A stretch of 64,000 bases of DNA from positions 3,799,680-3,863,679 of the forward strand of contig CM040756.1 of the NCBI GenBank assembly GCA_022829145.1. Reading direction: 5' to 3'. The translations under genes were made by a program, and so were the position numbers. The notes beneath the pieces were generated by a model, which was not told the origin of the DNA, did not search any database, and was given only the letters and a program-made list of their open reading frames with translations. Position 1 is the stretch's first letter. Each line of letters starts with the position of its first letter. Below are positions 1-11,889 of this stretch, piece by piece. Origin of the DNA: Albula goreensis. Lineage: Eukaryota > Chordata > Actinopteri > Albuliformes > Albulidae.

Positions 1-231
1 TCCAACAATAACACAAGATTATGCGGAAGGTATTTTCAATCCATTCTGTTTAGTTCAGTTTTGTTTTTGGAAAGCAAAGCACAGCTACATTTGTTCATTT
101 GTACAGCCATATCATTCCAACCTCCTCTGTCAGTTAAGTGGTGCACTTTTAAAAAAACGGGAGTGGAGAGGTATGAGGCGTGTGTAACTCAGCGATACAG
201 GCCTAACAGGAGGTGAACCGCATTCACACAC
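1..231 (-). other. RIPK2 intron 2 (part)
   Basis: This follows the exon 2 donor. No RIPK2-like exon is seen in either direction, so coding exon 3 lies outside the window. Confidence 0.6.
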
Positions 232-3200
232 CTCATGAAGAAACTGATCCAGAGATCCATTGCTCATGTACTCCGTCACTATGCAGAAGAACTCAGGCTC
301 ATTGCAGACGCCGAAGATCTGGATGATGTAGTTGAACCTGGCTTTGTGTAGGACCTCAGCTTCCTTCAAAAGACAGTTCCTCTCCCTGAAATAATAATAA
401 TAATCATAATCATAATAACAGTTTTTGCTGTAAGCAAGTGTAAAGTTTAAGCCATTCGTTATGGGGAGTTAAATTCCCATTCTTCCGCACAGTTGAAAAA
501 GGATACATGAACAAGACAGCAGGAAAAACGTGGAGCTGCCGACCATCTCATCTTACAATATTACAGCTATTAAAATACATTTCGTTAAAAGATTCCTAAC
601 ATTACTTATAAATATTGCTCAAATTTCATTAGTATTTGACAATGACAATGGTTTTCAGACAGCGCAAAATAATTTCTGTTAAATATTTTTTCATTATCGT
701 TCCTAAATAATATTTCCAATATAATGCAGTATGCACCACTTCTGTGAAGACACACCAATAATGTTCTGCCTAAAGTGAAAGTGAATAATGTTCTGTCCAC
801 AGTGCCACAGTACGCTGTGGCCTTCTGGATAGTCTTTCCTGGCTCCCAGAATCAACCCAAAATGATCCAACCCCAGCAAAAGGTTGAGCGCGCACTGCAG
901 AAGCTGAAATATTAATGTTTATCATATGCTTCAGTTCTCACTATAACTCCTGCTTCTGCAGTTTTAATGTCAGTTTCCCTGTTTAGAATTTTGCCAACAA
1001 GATTCATTTTCTTCAAAATAAAGTTACAATTGTTGTTTTAAAAATTGGCTACACTTCAAAAATAATTAATAAAGATTAAAAGTCAATAATATATTTCTTG
1101 TTTTACAACACCTTATAGAGTAAATTTTTTTTCTTTCCATTTTTCTCTTTCCATCATATACATTTTGTTCATATTTTTTAGCTTCCCACTCTTACAGAGC
1201 AGGGTCATAAGGCTGGGAGATATGACAGAAATATATATCTCAATAATGTTTTGGGCTTTTTGCATTACTGATAACATAACATAGCTGTTTATTATTTATT
1301 GTTTAGCTCGGTGCCGTCACCCACGGCAGTCAGGAGAGCCCATGCCTGTACATATTATCCCTTTGTGCCCCAGCATGCTGCCCTAATCCAGGCGTGGGTA
1401 AGCCCACCTAGGAACCGATCCAGGAACTTTCTGTTTTTACGCCAAGCATGCTGCCCCACAAAACATTGATGGTGTTGATTTACCCTTGTGTCAACACATA
1501 ATCAAAGCGATTAAACATTTTAAAAAAAGGCAAACAAAGTTTTTACAAGCTAAAGTTTACATGTTTTTTTTCTATCAAACTGGAGTTGTGGTCTTTACAG
1601 GCTAAATTTGACACTAACATTCATTTGTGTCAACATGTGTAACATTTACATGTAAATAAAAACTGAATACGGGCAGGACTGAGGCTCATGCAAAGGTAGA
1701 AATTTAGCTTCAATAATGTCAGCACACAACTTCCACACTTTTCCTGATAGAATTCTGCTTTCACCCCAATCCTCCAAAAAGGAGGGGAAAAATACAAAGT
1801 AACACTGAAAGAAAAACATGGCAACAACCTATCATTTAAAATGGATACAAATAACTTTACTTTTCAAGTATTCATTCATAAATTAAAGGCTGCTTGTGAA
1901 TGAAAGAGAATGTAACTTAAACAATATCCAACCCCAGAACACACAGTTTGGTTCAGCTGAGGACATTGTTACCAGATCCAAGGACATTTTGGCTGCAGCA
2001 CCCAGAAATAATTCCCCTCAGAAAAAAAAAAAAAAAAAAAGTAAGTAAAGTGGATGGATCTCATTTGCTGTCAGTCAATTGTTCTCCAGTGGAATCAAAG
2101 CCAGACAGGCCAGGAGAAAGAAAAGAGGATGAGAGCAAAGTGTTTCTCTTTGGCTAAAGTGAAATTAGGTCACCAGGTTGCCTCTGCAGTTGCAGACTGG
2201 AACCCAAATGGAATGAAACCAGAAAGGCCTCAAATTCACCCTGCACATGGGAGCTACACCCCAACCTTAGTCCTCCTCTGCACCACTGACAAAGTCTGGC
2301 AACTGCAACTGTTTAAAATGGATGTGACACAGCCAAATACATGTCATATTTAAAGGGGAAATTCAACATAAAATCCATTTTACGATGTCTTGAAAGGTCT
2401 ACCAATAATACATGAATAAAAAGAATCAAACAGCAAAACAGACACCTGCAACTCAATGATTCCTGCATGTCAGTCTCTTGTCTTGGAGACAATGTGCCCG
2501 AATGACCAGCCACAGCAATTCAAACAGGCTACGACTACTAACTACTTAACTGACCTCTAGTGTTTAGTGGCAGAGGTACGCCCCGCTGCATCGAAACCGC
2601 TACTAGAACCAGCAACACACTTAAGAACCTTTAATACACACATTGTAGCTACTGTGGAAAGAAAAACGAACTTTTGCCCCCCACCGCGGGCGTTTTTTGT
2701 GCTCTGAATTCAAACAACTAATTAGTCTGTTACTACCACTACTCCTACTACTACTACTATTATTAGTATTCATTTTAATTATTATTTTCAATGTATTATT
2801 ATTATTATTACTGTTATTGTTATTATTAATATTAATAATAGAAGGATAAATTTTTCCCGCAATTATCATGGCAGGTATAATTTGAGAGTTTGCCTTTTAC
2901 TTTGTCTATGTGATGACATCACATTGACTTGGAATTTTTATGACACATGGGATGCCCTTCGATTGCGGAATTTCTTTAATTCTATTTTCTTTTTTACGTT
3001 GCATCGCTCTTAATCCTTTCCCACATACACTCAGGCAACTCTGTTCGTAGAATAAACTTGTGTTGAAGAAATTTGCTTCAGTATCTCCCAATCTGACTCC
3101 CACGAGGCGTTACTCCCGTAACTCTTGATTACTATCTTCTGAGTTACATTACAAATGGAATGATAAATAAGGTCTAAATTTAGGAACAGCTGCTGTTCAC

Positions 3201-3744
3201 CCTTCCCCAAATCTAGAAGTTCCCAATTTGGCATTCATGTTAATAACACGTTTTCGGTGAATGGGGACCTTGAAGAAGTATTACAGTGACAAAAATGGCA
3301 TAAAAAAGGTGTATGATTTTCAAAACAGCATGTCGGTTTCTTCAAATGTACTCTTACAGGCAGAGGTATTAGGCCTATAAAAGACATTAAAAATCATTTT
3401 CGTGTTGACACGCAATGTTAGAGTAACCGTGTCTTCGTGTTTATCTTAATTCTGTGGTCAGCTACGTCATTAGGCTTGGTTATCAAATGAACCATTTTAA
3501 TTCTGATTAGCAAGCTGGACTGCTATCTTTGTTCAGTCGTTTTGACAGCCTACCTTTCTCCGACGGGAGAGTCCAATTTCAGACACTTGATCGCAACTGT
3601 AGTCCTCCAGTCCGAATGTTGCGCCCGAAACACTGTTCCAAACCCTCCACGGCTCAGGTAGTGTAAATCCGTCAGTTTCTGGTACGGAATCACGGGTAAA
3701 GTGCTGGTGAGATTACAGATATTAACACAGCCCGTGTGCTCCAT
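232..3744 (-). CDS. ripk2: RIPK2, first two coding exons (partial)
   Basis: This is the N-lobe of the receptor-interacting Ser/Thr kinase that relays NOD1/NOD2 signals to NF-kB. Coding exon 1 is 3744-3554 and exon 2 is 385-232; both have GT-AG borders, and the split Arg codon 64 joins in frame (191 + 154 nt = 115 residues). Visible kinase features are the glycine-rich loop RGGFGTV, the VAIK lysine (residue 53), the helix-C glutamate in LLKEAEVL (residues 69-76) and the hinge IVTEYM. The start MEHTGC is preferred over an in-frame upstream start because it gives the usual short N-terminus before PVIPYQKL. Exon 2 ends at FLHE before a GTGTGT donor, the same place as in mammalian RIPK2. The remaining kinase and CARD exons lie left of the window. 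Confidence 0.93.
386..3553 (-). other. RIPK2 intron 1
   Basis: This is about 3.2 kb of AT-rich sequence with no convincing exon. It holds an A-run near 2023-2040 and trinucleotide ATT/TAC-rich repeats around 2732-2840. Short open frames here have no splice context or recognisable family. Confidence 0.6.
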
Positions 3745-5871
3745 AATTGAAGGAATGCACACAAGGCCTCCAAAAGCGTAGGATCGCCCGAAAAAAGAGG
3801 AAATGAATTGTGTGAATGTCGTAAACACAGAATCCAACGTCTGGCTACTGGCACCAAGTTGCAGGTTTTATTCACATTTCCATCTGAAGAGAGTCAGCTA
3901 GCTAGTCGCGACTAGCCAGTTATGCTGTCGGACCGCTACTGACTTCTGAGCCGAGGAAAAGAAAACTGTAGTCCTTTTGGGTTTGGTTATGTCGCCACAG
4001 TTGGTGACAGATCAAAATATGAATATGGAATTTGCTTTTACTTAGTATTCATCAACCCTTTCAGATTCAAAGAGGCACAGCCGCCCTTGTTTGCGTATCA
4101 CCTGTCCATATGAGATCAGATACAAAATCCAATCACAGCTTTGGTTGTGATTCAGTTGTTAGCTGGCTAGCTCCGTCGCACCAGGACGCATGGGTGCACG
4201 GCGCATACAGTTCGGCGTAATATCGCTTAGATTCTCACATACAAACTTGACAATATCATCCAGTCAGTAATTTCAAGACTACACTGCATTGTCTTTAAAA
4301 CAAGAAGCCCTGTCGAAATGCTTAACGCAGGATAACGTAGTGTTATGATTATCTGCCTCTTCCGGGTTTGACGACCTACAGTGGAATTATTCTAGCATGG
4401 CACCGTATATAATGGTGCAAATACGCACTTAAAAAGTGCTCTTAAGAACAATTAGTGATTAGCAGCAAAAAAAGATTGTTTTTGTGAAATATTTATACAG
4501 CCTCTGATACTTTTAGTAATTTTAATCCTAAAGGTATTATTGTATACATAACTCTCGATGTCTGGATAATTGTTCAGGATGGTTTTTGTAAAATCTACTC
4601 ACGTATCCACTACATGATACGGTAGTCTCATTCAGAATCTCAAAAGCTACATTTTGGGAACTGGAAGTGGAAACACCTTCCAGCAACAGTGTGAAAAATA
4701 ATTTTTAAAAAATCTTAATAAAACTCTGACTATCTATATAAATAAAAATATCGAATATTATACGATGTTCAGCGAGTATTGTAATTCATTTTGTGTTCAA
4801 AGGAATTTAATGCAATATTGTCCTGACGCATTCCAGGTCCTGTAATTGTACCATAGGAGCATGTTCCTCCAACACACGTTTCAGGTGATTTCCAATTGCG
4901 TCAATGAACCAGTGCAATCACAACATGACTGCACAGCTTCATTGTTGAGAAACCAGAAATAAAGGTGGGGGTTATTATTATTATTATTATTATTACTATT
5001 ATTATTTTGTTCTTGTTCGATGAATATATCTTTTGTTAATTTTGTTGAACTTTTCAACACACTGTCTAAATGTTATAGCTTATTGCTTTGATTTGATTTA
5101 CAGTATAGCAATAAAACATGTTTGAGTGTCAATTTGACAGACACAAACTGAGAGCAAGTGACAGAGGGAGAATTTAATAAATAATATCTTTATTTAGAAA
5201 TAAAGATCCCAGGTGATACATCTTTTATAAGCGGTGGGCTGCTGGGACATTCTTGGTCCTCCATGAGCTGGTGAATAGGAAACTCTATGGTGGATTAAGG
5301 GAGGTTGGGAGGGAACAGTAATGCACAGTGAATCTGCTTGACTTAACGCAGTAGGGCAATACAGTGTTACGTAATTACATACTCAGTCAGAAACTTCCAC
5401 TTCCCCCACTGGTCATATAGTCATATAGTCAGGTTACTTGCCAGAGAGCAAACCCTGTAAGAGAAACTGAAACCTGTCCTTTTAAAGTTACGGTCAGCCA
5501 GCTGGCAGATGCTCGTGTCTGGAGTGACTGAGATGTTCGGTTTCTTGTGGATGGTGTCAGCTCTCTGTTGTGGGTTGGGGTTTTTGCTGGTGTTGACAGA
5601 CATATGTTCCATGCCATACATGAATATGAATGAATGTGGAGTTATTTGTTTAATTATATGGGCTGATACATTGACACCATGACATCTGGTTTAAAGTGGG
5701 AAAAACAGAAACTTTGGATGAGGTGTTCTCTAATGCCCCTACCCTCCATAAAATATCTCAGACTCAGAAAGGAGGACTGGTGTGTGTATGTGTGTGTGTG
5801 TGTGCGTGTGTGCGTGTGTGTGTGTGCAGAGAGAAAGCCAGAGAGATCATCTGTAGATGTTGGTATGTTCG

Positions 5872-5903
<32 letters not shown>

Positions 5904-7013
5904 AGAGAAAGCCAGAGAGATCATCTGTAGATGTTGGTATGTTCGATGTGTGTGTGTGTGTGTGTGTGTTTGAACACAAGTGGGTGGGGGGGGAGTAGTT
6001 GTGTGTGTTGGGGGGATGTGTGATTTCTAGGTGGGACACTGCTGGTGTAACTCTGAGGAAGGTGTTTGACTTAAATAGCTTCAGCAACTATCTATGTCTG
6101 TACCATTCAGAACATTCAAACAGCCCATATAGAGAGTAAAAATGGAGTACTGTAGAGAAAGTGAGCTGACAGCGCCATCTACTGTACTGGATTTACATTT
6201 CAGCTCAGTTCCTGAAATTCAGACTGAGTCCAGTATTTGCTCCACTCTCCTACATTTCACTTTCAGACTTCACTTAGGGTGAATCCCTTTTGTTTGTGAT
6301 CAGAATTATTTTTCAATTTTAAAAACACATAAAGCGTAACATAGCAACAGGGGGAGGGGAGGGGAGGGGAAGGCGATGCGTGCAGCGCAAAGAAATACAG
6401 CTTCAATCACACTATGCATGATGGGAAAAGTGTGTGATGTACTTCCTGTTTCTTTAAAACATGAAGTTTATTCTTCAGGTGATTCAGAAAAAAATGTTTG
6501 TTTGCCTCATTTGATTCATAAAACTGTAACAAGGAACTCATGGGCATACTGCTGGAAACATACAGGCATTCACGCAGTGGTGAAAATGCTGCAAAGCAGG
6601 AATGAATAACAAAAGACAAATACAGTTGCATGGAATAAACAGCATTCTTTGATGAATTGCAATAAGCATAGTGGAAGAGTACATATTTCCTCTCTCAAAC
6701 ATTGTACAGTTGTTTACACGGTGCAAAACGTATTCATAAGAATTTGTCATCATCATCTGGAACAGTTAAACTTTGTTAATAACACCATCTCTTAAAAACA
6801 CATAAATCATTCTAACTTCCTGCCTAATTCCATGTATAATAACCAATGGTATGATTTGCAGTCATATTTTGAAAGTGGTAAATATGTTTGAAACAAAATA
6901 AACCTTTGATGAATTTTGTTTTAAGTACATCATTTGAAGTAATGTTCTTTTTTTTTTTCTTCAGAGAGATTTGACCTTGATTACATTAAGTATCGGGACT
7001 AAATGTACTGTCA
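3745..7013. other. Intergenic: RIPK2 promoter side to RNase gene 1
   Basis: The RIPK2 5' UTR and promoter must lie just right of 3744, but no TATA box is evident. The rest is AT-rich with an (ATT)n run at about 4974-5010 and the GT-rich tandem block described separately. About 6640-6700 resembles the 3' flanks of RNase genes 2 and 3, so the RNase duplication unit begins here. No gene was recognised. Confidence 0.45.
5778..5972. repeat. GT microsatellite with duplicated 60-70 bp unit
   Basis: Two copies of a block (CAGAGAGAAAGCCAGAGAG, ATCATCTGTAGATG, then TTGGTATGTTCGATG) alternate with (TG)n tracts at about 5826-5877 and 5900-5946. It is a simple tandem duplication inside a microsatellite. 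Confidence 0.8.
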
Positions 7014-7024
7014 TTTATTTACTT

Positions 7025-7462
7025 TTATGCAGCTTGAATGTCACCATCGTAGTGCACGGGCAAGCCCTGATTGCACGCAATGTCGATGTACCTGGTTCCA
7101 GATCTTCCCCTGTACTGACAGTTGGGGTGTTGGTCACCTGATTGACGCCTACAACTGATAACTTGGAAAGGCTGACCACTGCGGACAACATTGCCTCCTA
7201 CATGAGTCCCTGAACGACAAACGGCTTTGATTTGATTGACATCTGCAATGATGAAGCTGTTTACTCTCTTGCACTCTCCATCACTATCTTTGAGCTGCAG
7301 TTCAGTCATTCTGTTGGTACACCTATTGACATTCATGTCTGTGGACACGTGCTGTTTTTTGAAATGGTCATATCTTCTCCAGTCGTAGGCTGATTGACCC
7401 TGGACTGGTCCAGCCACACACAGGACCAGAAGCAGAACCACGCCAGCCAGCTGTAGCTTCAT
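7025..7462 (-). CDS. RNase A-family secreted ribonuclease, gene 1
   Basis: This encodes a 145-residue secreted pyrimidine-type ribonuclease, length normal for fish RNases. The signal peptide is about residues 1-22 (MKLQLAGVV, LLLVLCVAG). The catalytic triad is visible as His in KKQHV, Lys in CKRVNSF and His in LPVHYD. The mature chain has six cysteines, the three-disulfide pattern of fish RNases and angiogenins. The start MKLQ is chosen because an acceptor (TTCACAG, exon from 7470) lies just upstream and the signal peptide starts there. The coding sequence is a single exon, preceded by a non-coding exon ending at 8077 (CTACAG before GTTAGT). An AATAAA lies at 7019-7014. This is the most diverged of the three copies. 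Enzyme activity and any antibacterial or angiogenic role are inferred from the family. Confidence 0.9.
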   Translation of the reverse strand: MKLQLAGVVLLLVLCVAGPVQGQSAYDWRRYDHFKKQHVSTDMNVNRCTNRMTELQLKDSDGECKRVNSFIIADVNQIKAVCRSGTHVGGNVVRSGQPFQVISCRRQSGDQHPNCQYRGRSGTRYIDIACNQGLPVHYDGDIQAA

Positions 7463-7539
7463 TGTCCTCTCTGTGAACAACAGAAAAAACAGGTGCATCA
7501 CTGAGAGGCAAGATAACATGGATAAGGAAGGTGGTAACC

Positions 7540-7790
7540 ATAGCCTATACTTTCCTTAAATTAACCTAGGCTATGGTTACCTTTACATTCTTTAACCTAG
7601 CCTAGGCTAAGGTCGCTTAAACATGTTTTTACCTAGCCTAGGGTAAGGTTACTTAAACAAATTTTAACCTAGCCTAGGCTAAGGTTGCTTAAACATATTT
7701 TAACCTAGCCTAGGCGAAGGTTGTTTAAACATGTTTTTACCTAGCCCAGGCTAAGTTTGTATCAACCTTCTTTAACATTGACTAAGGTTT
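7540..7790 (-). repeat. 37-bp minisatellite in RNase gene 1 intron
   Basis: About six imperfect copies of a 37-bp unit contain CCTAGCCTAGGCTAAGG followed by a TTAAAC stretch. It sits immediately before the acceptor of the coding exon. Homologous arrays lie in the same intron position of RNase genes 2 and 3. Confidence 0.85.
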
Positions 7791-8076
7791 GAACTGTTCT
7801 CCACAAATGCTCTACATCAGTGTTCCAATAACATAGGCTAAATCTAAAAGCAAAAAGTCAATATTTGATCAAAACTATACTGCATTCAATTTTAAATCAG
7901 AAGAACACAGTAAAAGGAACTTTAGCTTGCCTCCAAAAATATAACGTGCTCAAAGAAACATACATTATAAATTCTTTTTTATCTAATTGCATCACCCCAT
8001 AGAGATTAAATGTGTGTAATTGTATCTGGTTCCAAGACTTTGCAGTGAGAAAAAACAAGGATCTGGAGAAACTAAC

Positions 8077-8170
8077 CTGTAGACTGAAGCTGTACAGAAC
8101 CTGGTTTAATATATGTCCCTCAGGAAAAGGTGAATCTCAAAATGAGGTCGTGTCTCAGGTGAGTGTGTCT
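8077..8170 (-). other. RNase gene 1 non-coding first exon (approximate 5' end)
   Basis: The donor at 8077/8076 is CTACAG before GTTAGT, with about 0.6 kb of intron to the coding exon. The same architecture recurs in genes 2 and 3. The 5' end is estimated from the TATA-like box just upstream. Confidence 0.6.
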
Positions 8171-8183
8171 CTCACCCTAGTGG

Positions 8184-8225
8184 GCTGACTTTTATTGGAT
8201 TTACAGGACTTACGCCCCTCCCACA
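8184..8225 (-). promoter_or_regulatory. RNase gene 1 core promoter module
   Basis: On the minus strand TGTGGGAGGGG (8225-8215) is followed after 16 bp by CCAATAAAAGTCAGC (8198-8184), a fused CCAAT/TATA-like box. The same pair precedes RNase genes 2 and 3. Confidence 0.65.
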
Positions 8226-8299
8226 AAAGATTTGGGGTGATGGTTGTCCTCTAAAATTGTACCGACCAGTTGTACAAATGGTAGATTCAGTCAGATTAA

Positions 8300-8540
8300 A
8301 AACAAATGAATACCCTCATTGAAGAAATTTGTCCTACAGGGCAAGTTTCAAGTGATGTTAAAACATAGCCATCTTATTCAAACAGCATTCAATCAATACA
8401 GCACAGCGTTATGTTGTACATTCACCCATTATGGCACATTTTGAATTGCACTTTGACCAATCTTTATTTCACATGGTGCCCATCCTGATTCAACTGCCCA
8501 TTCCAGTCATTCATTTACCCCAAAGTGTATTTAAGTGGAT
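8300..8540. repeat. Duplicated upstream flank of RNase gene 1
   Basis: It matches 11640-11880 upstream of RNase gene 2; shared landmarks include GAAATTTGTC, ACAGGG and CACCCA followed by ATGGCACA. This shows that the tandem gene duplication included several hundred bp of 5' flank. Confidence 0.7.
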
Positions 8541-9654
8541 CATTACTGCGGGAATTATTTTGTTCTGTTTCGCTGTTTTCCTCTGTTTGTTATACATTAG
8601 CCAACCACTGGCTCCCTGCATTGCTTTTTGTACTAACACAAATAAGCCTCTTTCAGTTAATTAGCAGGGATCTCTCCACAGACTTTTAGACATGAGAACA
8701 TTCCTTTGCTAGTGCTACAACATTAAATTCGCCATGGCAGACGATTGGGCAGTGAATGGGAAAGAGTCTGAGAATTAAAGTGAAACCGCACTGTTTATTG
8801 ACATGGTCATCATAAGTGGATTTAACAAACAATTTACATAATTTAACAGTCTTTGCAAATGAAGGTTTGCAAACACAAGAGACATCAGCTTATATAAATA
8901 ATAATACTGCTGGGACCAAGGTGTATGGATGTGTTTTCTGAACATTGCATTGTGGGATGTTATCAATTAGCAGGAAAAGTGGAATACCTTTGTCCCCCAG
9001 GGTTGAAAACTCCTACAGACACTGTGGACCTCCAGGGCAATGTTTGAGTAGCACACGAACACGTGCATGCACACACACACAGACACACACACGTGCACGC
9101 ACGTACACATGCAAGCAGAAGAAATAGCTCTCTGAAATTTCTAATAGCTGCCTGAATTTTCAATTTAGCAAGAGTCATCTACGGAATCTAGCTAAATTTA
9201 TTCAATGAAACCATTAACTGTTCAACTTTACATAACTAATATGTACATAAGCATATACGTTACACATACACCCTCTTATAAGCCATACCACAACAAAACT
9301 GGTAGGTTGTGCTCCAGTCAACATGATGTGGCAAACTCACACATGAGACTTTTTAAACCTTGATTGTATTTGAACAGCAACAATATGCAAGGGACCAAAC
9401 TTCTAGGCCCTTCTCTCTCAGTATGGCGGCATGGACAAGCCACAGAAATCCAGTGACCACAAAGAACGAGTGCAATGAAGTGAAATTCTGTGGCTGCTTA
9501 CATCCTCATCCTCATTAGATGTCTGCCTCTTTGACATGATACCTTGTTTTGTTTCAATGTCTTCTGGTGTGACTGACTATTGTGCAAGATTGAGCTGAGG
9601 ACACTGTCACACCGTGATGTGACGGCGTGCCTGGCAGTGATGTCATCGACCAAA
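8541..9654. other. Intergenic between RNase genes 1 and 2
   Basis: No gene was recognised. It contains a CA/TG-rich stretch at about 9068-9112. The open frames here are non-coding by inspection. Confidence 0.4.
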
Positions 9655-10080
9655 CATGACCGTCAAACAGGTAATATTCTTGGGTATGTTCCAAATGAAG
9701 TAGGTTAGGGTGTACTGTACTTAACATGGTTTTTAGTAAATTCGCTTTTCCCTGTGCTTTGAGAGTAAAGAATGGAACATGGCCTTATTAAAAAGCTGGG
9801 ATGTGGAGCATGATGGGAAATGTACACTGACCTACTGTTTTTCATAAAATCAAACTTCAACCTTCTCCTAATGTTGATTCAGAAGTTGAAGGGTTGCAGG
9901 GTCATAAAAAATGAATGAGGAAACAAGAACACAGCAACAGGTATTCTGAATGAACAGCTTTAGTGGATTGCAGTAAGCACAGCGGAAGACTGAATATTTC
10001 CTGTGTAAATCATTGATATTATACATGGTGTACAAGGTATTGATCACAGTTTGTGATGGACTAAATACAATGTCATGTGT
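9655..10080 (-). repeat. 3' flank of RNase gene 2, duplicated at RNase gene 3
   Basis: On the minus strand this matches 23700-24515 downstream of gene 3. Landmarks are CTTGTACACCATGTAT, TCTTCCGCTGTGCTTACTG, CATGTTA followed by GTACAGT, and GAATATTACCTGTTTG. Gene 3 has extra sequence after its stop. The duplication therefore reached at least 0.4-0.8 kb beyond the coding region. Confidence 0.75.
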
Positions 10081-10521
10081 TTACTTTCCTATTGCTTTAT
10101 CTGCACCAGCAAAGTGCACAGGCCAACCCTGATCACATCCAATCTCTATGTATCTCATGTCCTCATGTGCCCTGTATTTACAATGGGGGTAACGGAGGTT
10201 TCCCCCTTGACGTTCACATCGGGCGACTCGGAAGGGCTGGCCGCTGCGGTAAATGTCTCCCCTTACATGTGTCCCAGTTTTACAAACATTTACAATAAGA
10301 TCACTGTTGCCAATGATGAAACTGTTTGTTTGTTTGCAGTTTCCTTGATCATCTTTGAGCCTCAAATTGTCCATTTTACTTGTGCATGCTTTGTCATTCA
10401 TGCTAGTTTTAGTAAAGTGCTGAGTGAGGAAGTGTCGATATGCATCCGGTGCACCCTGGACTGATCCAGCCACACACAGGACCAGAAGCAGAACCACGCC
10501 AACCATCTGTAACCTCATCAT
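10081..10521 (-). CDS. RNase A-family secreted ribonuclease, gene 2
   Basis: This encodes 146 residues. The signal peptide is about residues 1-23 (MMRLQMVGVV to SVQG). Catalytic His is in FLTQHF, Lys in CKQTNSF and His in WPVHFA; there are six mature cysteines. The acceptor TGACATTCACAG-type site opens the exon at 10527, so the first ATG in the exon (10521) is taken as the start. The non-coding exon 1 ends at 11436 (donor GTTAGT). The second half of the protein is almost identical to RNase gene 3, while the N-terminal 35 mature residues differ. It lies head-to-tail with gene 1. Secreted ribonuclease function is inferred from the conserved triad. Confidence 0.9.
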   Translation of the reverse strand: MMRLQMVGVVLLLVLCVAGSVQGAPDAYRHFLTQHFTKTSMNDKACTSKMDNLRLKDDQGNCKQTNSFIIGNSDLIVNVCKTGTHVRGDIYRSGQPFRVARCERQGGNLRYPHCKYRAHEDMRYIEIGCDQGWPVHFAGADKAIGK

Positions 10522-10619
10522 TCCTCTCTGTGAATGACAGAAGAAACAGGAGCCTCACTGAGAAGCAAGATAACATGGATGGCCTGTTTTCCTGAAATAG
10601 CAAATTCACAGAGTGCACT

Positions 10620-10900
10620 GACTTCTTTAATCTAGCCTTGGCTAAAGTTACCTAAACCTTTTCTAATCTAGCCTGCAATAAGACTACCTAAACCTTCTTT
10701 AGCCTAGCCTAGGCTAAGATTAACTAAACCTTCTGTAGCCTAGCCTTGGCTATGATTACCTAAACCTTTTTTAACCTAGCCTTGGCTAAGATTACCTAAA
10801 CCTTATTTAATCTATCTGAGGCTAAGATTACCCAGATCTTCTCTGACCTGGCCAAGGCTAAGGTTACTTAAACCTTTGTTAACCTAGCCCAGACTAACGT
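10620..10900 (-). repeat. 37-bp minisatellite in RNase gene 2 intron
   Basis: About seven imperfect 37-bp copies with the core TAACCTAGCCTTGGCTAAG and ACCTAAACC. It is in the same position and the same orientation relative to the gene as in genes 1 and 3. Confidence 0.85.
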
Positions 10901-11236
10901 TATTTGATATAAAATATCAAATTACTAATGAAGCCATGGGCTGGCCTCAATCAACCAATGTACTTAGTTTCTGTGGGTCATAGCCTATTCAATTAAACTA
11001 AAATAGATTTTTGTCATTTTTATAGGCATATTGTATTGTATTTAAAAATCAAAACAGCACACGTGACTTGCATCTGCAAATACAGTGTAATCAAAGAAAA
11101 GTATATTGTGAAGTATTTCTTTAATTTAATTGTATATCCCTTTGGGTACTAAATGCATTTGATTGTATTTAGGCCTGAGAGCTTACTGTGAGATCGCAAT
11201 TACAGGAGAAAAAGGTTCCTGAAGGGTTCTTAACTT

Positions 11237-11390
11237 GTCCTGCAGGGGGAACCCTTAAAGGTTCTTCTTTGATATGGATTTCACTCACAGGTTCTCTGTA
11301 GAACCTTATTCTGAGGGTTATATAAAGAACCCCTTAAATATATCTGTATCTAAAATGAACCTTTAAGGGTTCCCCCAGCAGGACACATGA
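11237..11390. mobile_element. MITE-like palindromic element in RNase gene 2 intron
   Basis: Inverted ends GGGGGAACCCTTAAAGGTTC and GAACCTTTAAGGGTTCCCCC lie about 100 bp apart, each flanked by matching TGTCCTGC-type sequence. There is no coding capacity. The family is not certain and the outer borders are approximate. Confidence 0.6.
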
Positions 11391-11435
11391 AAAACATTTC
11401 AAGGTGCTGTATACTGCAAACAGAGGTTTACTAAC

Positions 11436-11520
11436 CTGAAGAATGAAGGTGTGCAAGAACTGGTTCAGGTTATCCGTCTGGGAAAGGCGATCTCAGATAA
11501 GACTGTCTCTCCAGTGTGTC
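11436..11520 (-). other. RNase gene 2 non-coding first exon (approximate 5' end)
   Basis: The donor at 11436/11435 reads TTCTTCAG before GTTAGTAAAC. Its sequence resembles the first exon of RNase gene 3 (GTTCTTGCACACCTTCATTC versus GTTCCTGTGCACCTTTCATT). Confidence 0.55.
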
Positions 11521-11540
11521 TGAATCCCTCATCCTGCTGT

Positions 11541-11580
11541 GCTGATTTATTGGCCAAACAGGATTGAAACCCCTCCCACA
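11541..11580 (-). promoter_or_regulatory. RNase gene 2 core promoter module
   Basis: TGTGGGAGGGG (11580-11570) lies 16 bp before CCAATAAATCAGC (11553-11541) on the minus strand, the same pair and near-equal spacing as in genes 1 and 3. Confidence 0.65.
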
Positions 11581-11889
11581 GAATAGCTGGGGGAATGGTT
11601 AACCTCTCAAACGTGCAACGTACAGGCCAATTCAATCAGAATTTAAAAAAAAAAGCCCACTCTGAGGAAATTTGTCTTACAGGGTAAGTTACAAATGAAA
11701 CTTTCAAATTGAAAAAAAAAAAAAACTTTTAATTAGTACAACGAAGTGCAGTGGATGTGCTACAATGTGAATTCACCCAAAATGGCACAATCTGAGTTGC
11801 ACTTTGCGCATGGTGACATAGTGATAATTGTGATTGCACAGTTCAGTCCACGGTTATTCATTTACTTGTAAGTTTGTTTAAGTACATTA

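Noticed and set aside
3690-3875. Alternative or upstream starts for RIPK2 exon 1
   Set aside because: They extend into sequence unlike any RIPK2 N-terminus; the start at 3744 gives the expected length.
8431-8664. Hydrophobic 77-codon open frame between RNase genes
   Set aside because: It lies in duplicated flank shared with 11760-11990, where the frame is not preserved.
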